From NCBI GenBank assembly GCA_943788675.1, contig CALSRE010000001.1:1-49399 (forward strand): DNA of 49,399 nucleotides, written 5' to 3'. The DNA comes from an uncultured bacterium (GTDB taxonomy: Bacteria; Fidelibacterota; Marinisomatia; Marinisomatales; Marinisomataceae). Position 1 is the first letter of the stretch. The number at the start of each line of letters is the position of its first letter. Position numbers and translations under genes: made by a program. This document shows, one piece after another, positions 47,647 through 49,399 of the stretch. The notes beneath the pieces were generated by a model. That model saw only the letters and a list, made by a program, of their open reading frames with translations. It was not told where the DNA came from and made no database searches.

Positions 47647-48441
47647 TTAACTGTTTTTTTTATCAAAGCTAATTTTAATAAATCCCTTTTTAGTTTTATT
47701 ATTTTGCTTTATTGACACCTTCTCTCCAATCAGCCTTGAAAGAGAGCTCTGAATACTTTGTAATTGAGGAGATGTTTTTTTATTCTTATTGACTAACGAC
47801 TCAGTTCTTCTAACTGACATTTTTTCTTTTAGAAGTTTTTTCCAAAATTGAATCATTCCCTGAGTGGTTTTATTTTGTAGAATTGCTCTAGCTTGACCGG
47901 CGTTGATTTCTCCTTTTAAAATACTATCCTGAATTTGACTTGGAAGCTTGAGGAGTCTTAGTGTATTGGAAACAGCTGGCCTAGATTTTCCAACTGTCTT
48001 GGCAATTTCGGTAATTGAAGATTTCAAATTGTCTTGCAAGTACCTATAGCCTTTTGCTTCCTCAATTGGATTAAGATCTTCTCTCTGAATGTTTTCTATT
48101 AAAGCCATATACATTAAATCTTTATTTGACTCTGCATCAATAACATAAGCTAAAATTCTTTTCTTTTTTAAAAGCTTATGTGCTCTATATCTTCTTTCTC
48201 CTGCAACAATAACATATTTGTTGTCATCTTGCTTAACTGTAATTGGAGTAATTAATCCTTTTTCCTCAATTGACTGAGCCAACTGTTTTAAAGATTTATC
48301 CTCAAAACTTTTTCTGGGTTGATTAGGATTAGGCTTAATTTTGCTTATTAGAATACTACTTTGACTAAAATCTTCTAAACTAGATTTTGTTGGAGTCAAC
48401 AAAGCACCCAACCCTTGACCTAGGTTTTTATTTTTTGCCAT
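47647..48441 (-). CDS. parB: chromosome partitioning protein ParB
   Basis: A 264-residue CTPase and parS-binding protein. The N-terminal domain has ISKIKPNPNQPRKSFED and GERRYRAHKLLK (the GERRxRA arginine patch), followed by LIENIQREDLNPIEEAKGY and the helix-turn-helix TEIAKTVGKSRPAVSNTLRLL. The C-terminal dimerisation part is about 50 residues. It overlaps parA by 14 bases. No perfect parS site was seen in the window. Confidence 0.95.
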   Translation of the reverse strand: MAKNKNLGQGLGALLTPTKSSLEDFSQSSILISKIKPNPNQPRKSFEDKSLKQLAQSIEEKGLITPITVKQDDNKYVIVAGERRYRAHKLLKKKRILAYVIDAESNKDLMYMALIENIQREDLNPIEEAKGYRYLQDNLKSSITEIAKTVGKSRPAVSNTLRLLKLPSQIQDSILKGEINAGQARAILQNKTTQGMIQFWKKLLKEKMSVRRTESLVNKNKKTSPQLQSIQSSLSRLIGEKVSIKQNNKTKKGFIKISFDKKNS

Positions 48442-49192
48442 TTATTATCTCCAATGCTAAATCCATATAGTCTGTGGCTCCTGAGCAATTTACATCATAC
48501 ATAATTGCCGGCTTTCCATCGTCTGGAGCTTCAGCCAATCTTACATTTCTATTAATTTTTGTATTAAATAATTTATTTTTAAAATTTGTCTTTAACAAAC
48601 CTTCAACTTTTTTTGAAAGCTTAAGTCTTTTGGTGTGCATTGTTATTAATAAACCAAGAATATTTAATTTATCATTAATATTCTCTTTAACTATTTTAAT
48701 AGTCTCCTGTAAGCTCTTTAAACCTTCTAAGGCAAAAAATTCACTTTGAATAGGGATCAACACATCTGTTGAAGCGGTTAAAGCATTTAAAGTTAGTAGA
48801 CCTAAAGATGGAGGGCAGTCAATTAGTATAAAATCATAATTTTTCTTAACTCGATTAATTAATTTCAAAAGCTGCTTTTCTCTATTAGATATAGATACCA
48901 ATTCAACTTCACACCCAACCAAATTTGTGTCTGACTTTATAAAATCTAGATATTCAATATTTGTATTTGCAATGATATCTTTCATTTTTTTATTGCCTGT
49001 CATTGCATCATATATAGTATAATCACAATCAATACCAAAATTATTTAATCCAGTGGATGCATTTGCCTGGGGATCAAAATCAATTAGCAATGTCTTCTTT
49101 TCTAGTATTCCTAAACTAGCTGCTAAATTAATTGCAGTGGTGGTTTTGCCTACGCCGCCTTTTTGATTTATGATTGAAATTACTTTTTTCAT
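48428..49192 (-). CDS. parA: chromosome partitioning ATPase ParA (Soj)
   Basis: A 254-residue deviant Walker A ATPase. IINQKGGVGKTTTAINLAASLG is the deviant P-loop with the signature Lys, LLIDFDPQANASTGL the A' box, and LIDCPPSLGLLTLNAL the Walker B. The ending is of the short chromosomal type with no N-terminal operator-binding domain. It is the first gene of the long minus-strand block, and the 77 bases to the divergent gene should hold both promoters. Confidence 0.96.
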   Translation of the reverse strand: MKKVISIINQKGGVGKTTTAINLAASLGILEKKTLLIDFDPQANASTGLNNFGIDCDYTIYDAMTGNKKMKDIIANTNIEYLDFIKSDTNLVGCEVELVSISNREKQLLKLINRVKKNYDFILIDCPPSLGLLTLNALTASTDVLIPIQSEFFALEGLKSLQETIKIVKENINDKLNILGLLITMHTKRLKLSKKVEGLLKTNFKNKLFNTKINRNVRLAEAPDDGKPAIMYDVNCSGATDYMDLALEIINGKK

Positions 49193-49269
49193 TTGAGTAA
49201 AAAATTTAATTGGTTAAAAGGGTAATACAAAGTTTTTAAAAAATCATTTTATATAACTTAACTTACACT

Positions 49270-49399
49270 GTGAATTCAAAAATTTTAATAACAGGATTTA
49301 ATGGAGAATTAGGTAGTAAAATACTTGATTTTTTAGCCCAGAAAAATTATTCAATTATTGGGTTAGATTTAAACAAGAAATTGAGTCAATCTGACAACA
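49270..49399 (+). CDS. NAD-dependent epimerase/dehydratase-like protein, N-terminal part (runs off the end)
   Basis: The open frame starting at GTG 49270 reads MNSKILITGFNGELGSKILDFL, then NYSIIGLDLNKK, and continues to the last base. ITGFNGELG is the TGxxGxxG dinucleotide-binding loop of extended short-chain dehydrogenases, and the following Asp in GLDLN is expected for NAD preference. No other in-frame ATG lies upstream. Only 43 residues are visible, so the substrate cannot be told. It diverges from parA. Confidence 0.7.
   Translation, partial: MNSKILITGFNGELGSKILDFLAQKNYSIIGLDLNKKLSQSDN

Noticed and set aside
49193-49269. Possible parS or replication-origin elements beside parA
   Set aside because: No TGTTNCACGTGAAACA-like palindrome or cluster of DnaA boxes was found in this short gap or elsewhere in the window by eye.

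Overview
The window is one stretch of a strongly AT-rich, gene-dense bacterial chromosome. The genes point to a Gram-negative, free-living marine heterotroph. There are lipopolysaccharide precursor genes (kdsD, rfaE2), outer-membrane barrels, TonB-type B12 uptake and a complete F1Fo ATP synthase. A very short epsilon subunit, a DUF3098-like membrane protein, a COX24/mS38-like basic micro-protein and a SecA with a long internal insertion suggest the FCB superphylum. Candidatus Marinimicrobia (SAR406) is my best guess, but it rests on gene style only and has not been tested. Unlike in Bacteroidetes, Shine-Dalgarno sequences are visible before many genes (btuB, atpE, atpD, the Leu dehydrogenase).

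Layout. (1) Positions 1-2520 hold four recognisable genes (proline dehydrogenase end, a DUF457-like membrane protein, a PepC/bleomycin hydrolase and the 3' third of nadK). All are broken by many single-base shifts, several of them apparent extra bases, while conserved motifs survive. I read this as an uncorrected sequence end rather than gene decay. (2) 2209-16826 is a long minus-strand run of housekeeping genes: nadK, a 31-residue ribosomal-type peptide, HU, MltD, RfaE2, PlsC, SerS, an orphan anchored protein, TsaD, YbbR, ribosomal protein S1, Cmk, an RluB-type pseudouridine synthase, ScpB/ScpA, TrpS and an HNH endonuclease. (3) 16875-19118 on the plus strand is a cobalamin riboswitch driving a BtuB-like receptor. 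(4) 19115-25259 on the minus strand carries mltG, pcrA, a Fur-family regulator, a YhaM-like protein with a ruined HD site, and an outer-membrane barrel. (5) 25347-31563 is mixed: DUF3098-like protein, tRNA-Asp, saccharopine dehydrogenase-like protein, KdsD, a short-chain dehydrogenase, a DMT transporter, pterin dehydratase, a DASS/RCK transporter and tRNA-Leu. (6) 31604-49192 is one continuous minus-strand block: ParA, ParB, M23 peptidase, bactofilin, AtpZ-like protein, atpBEFHAGDC, aspS, phoH, amino-acid dehydrogenase, nusB, secA and a trans-sulfuration enzyme. (7) A plus-strand NAD-binding protein begins at 49270 and runs off the end.

How the parts fit. Chromosome segregation (ParAB, ScpAB, HU), envelope building (MltD, MltG, M23 peptidase, bactofilin, PlsC, KdsD, RfaE2), translation (SerS, TrpS, AspS, S1, TsaD, tRNAs) and energy conversion (ATP synthase) make up most of the window. 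The amino-acid catabolic genes (proline dehydrogenase, PepC peptidase, Leu/Val dehydrogenase, saccharopine dehydrogenase-like) suggest a peptide and amino-acid diet. No insertion sequence, prophage, CRISPR array or defence island was seen.

Points most worth a second look: the YhaM-like protein whose HD metal ligands are nearly all replaced (20730-21611); two tRNA genes that abut the next coding sequence so closely that 3' processing of the tRNA would leave a 3-nt or 10-nt mRNA leader (31476-31482 and 25645-25656); the one-base break that separates MltG from its membrane anchor (about 25191); and the indel-dense left end.
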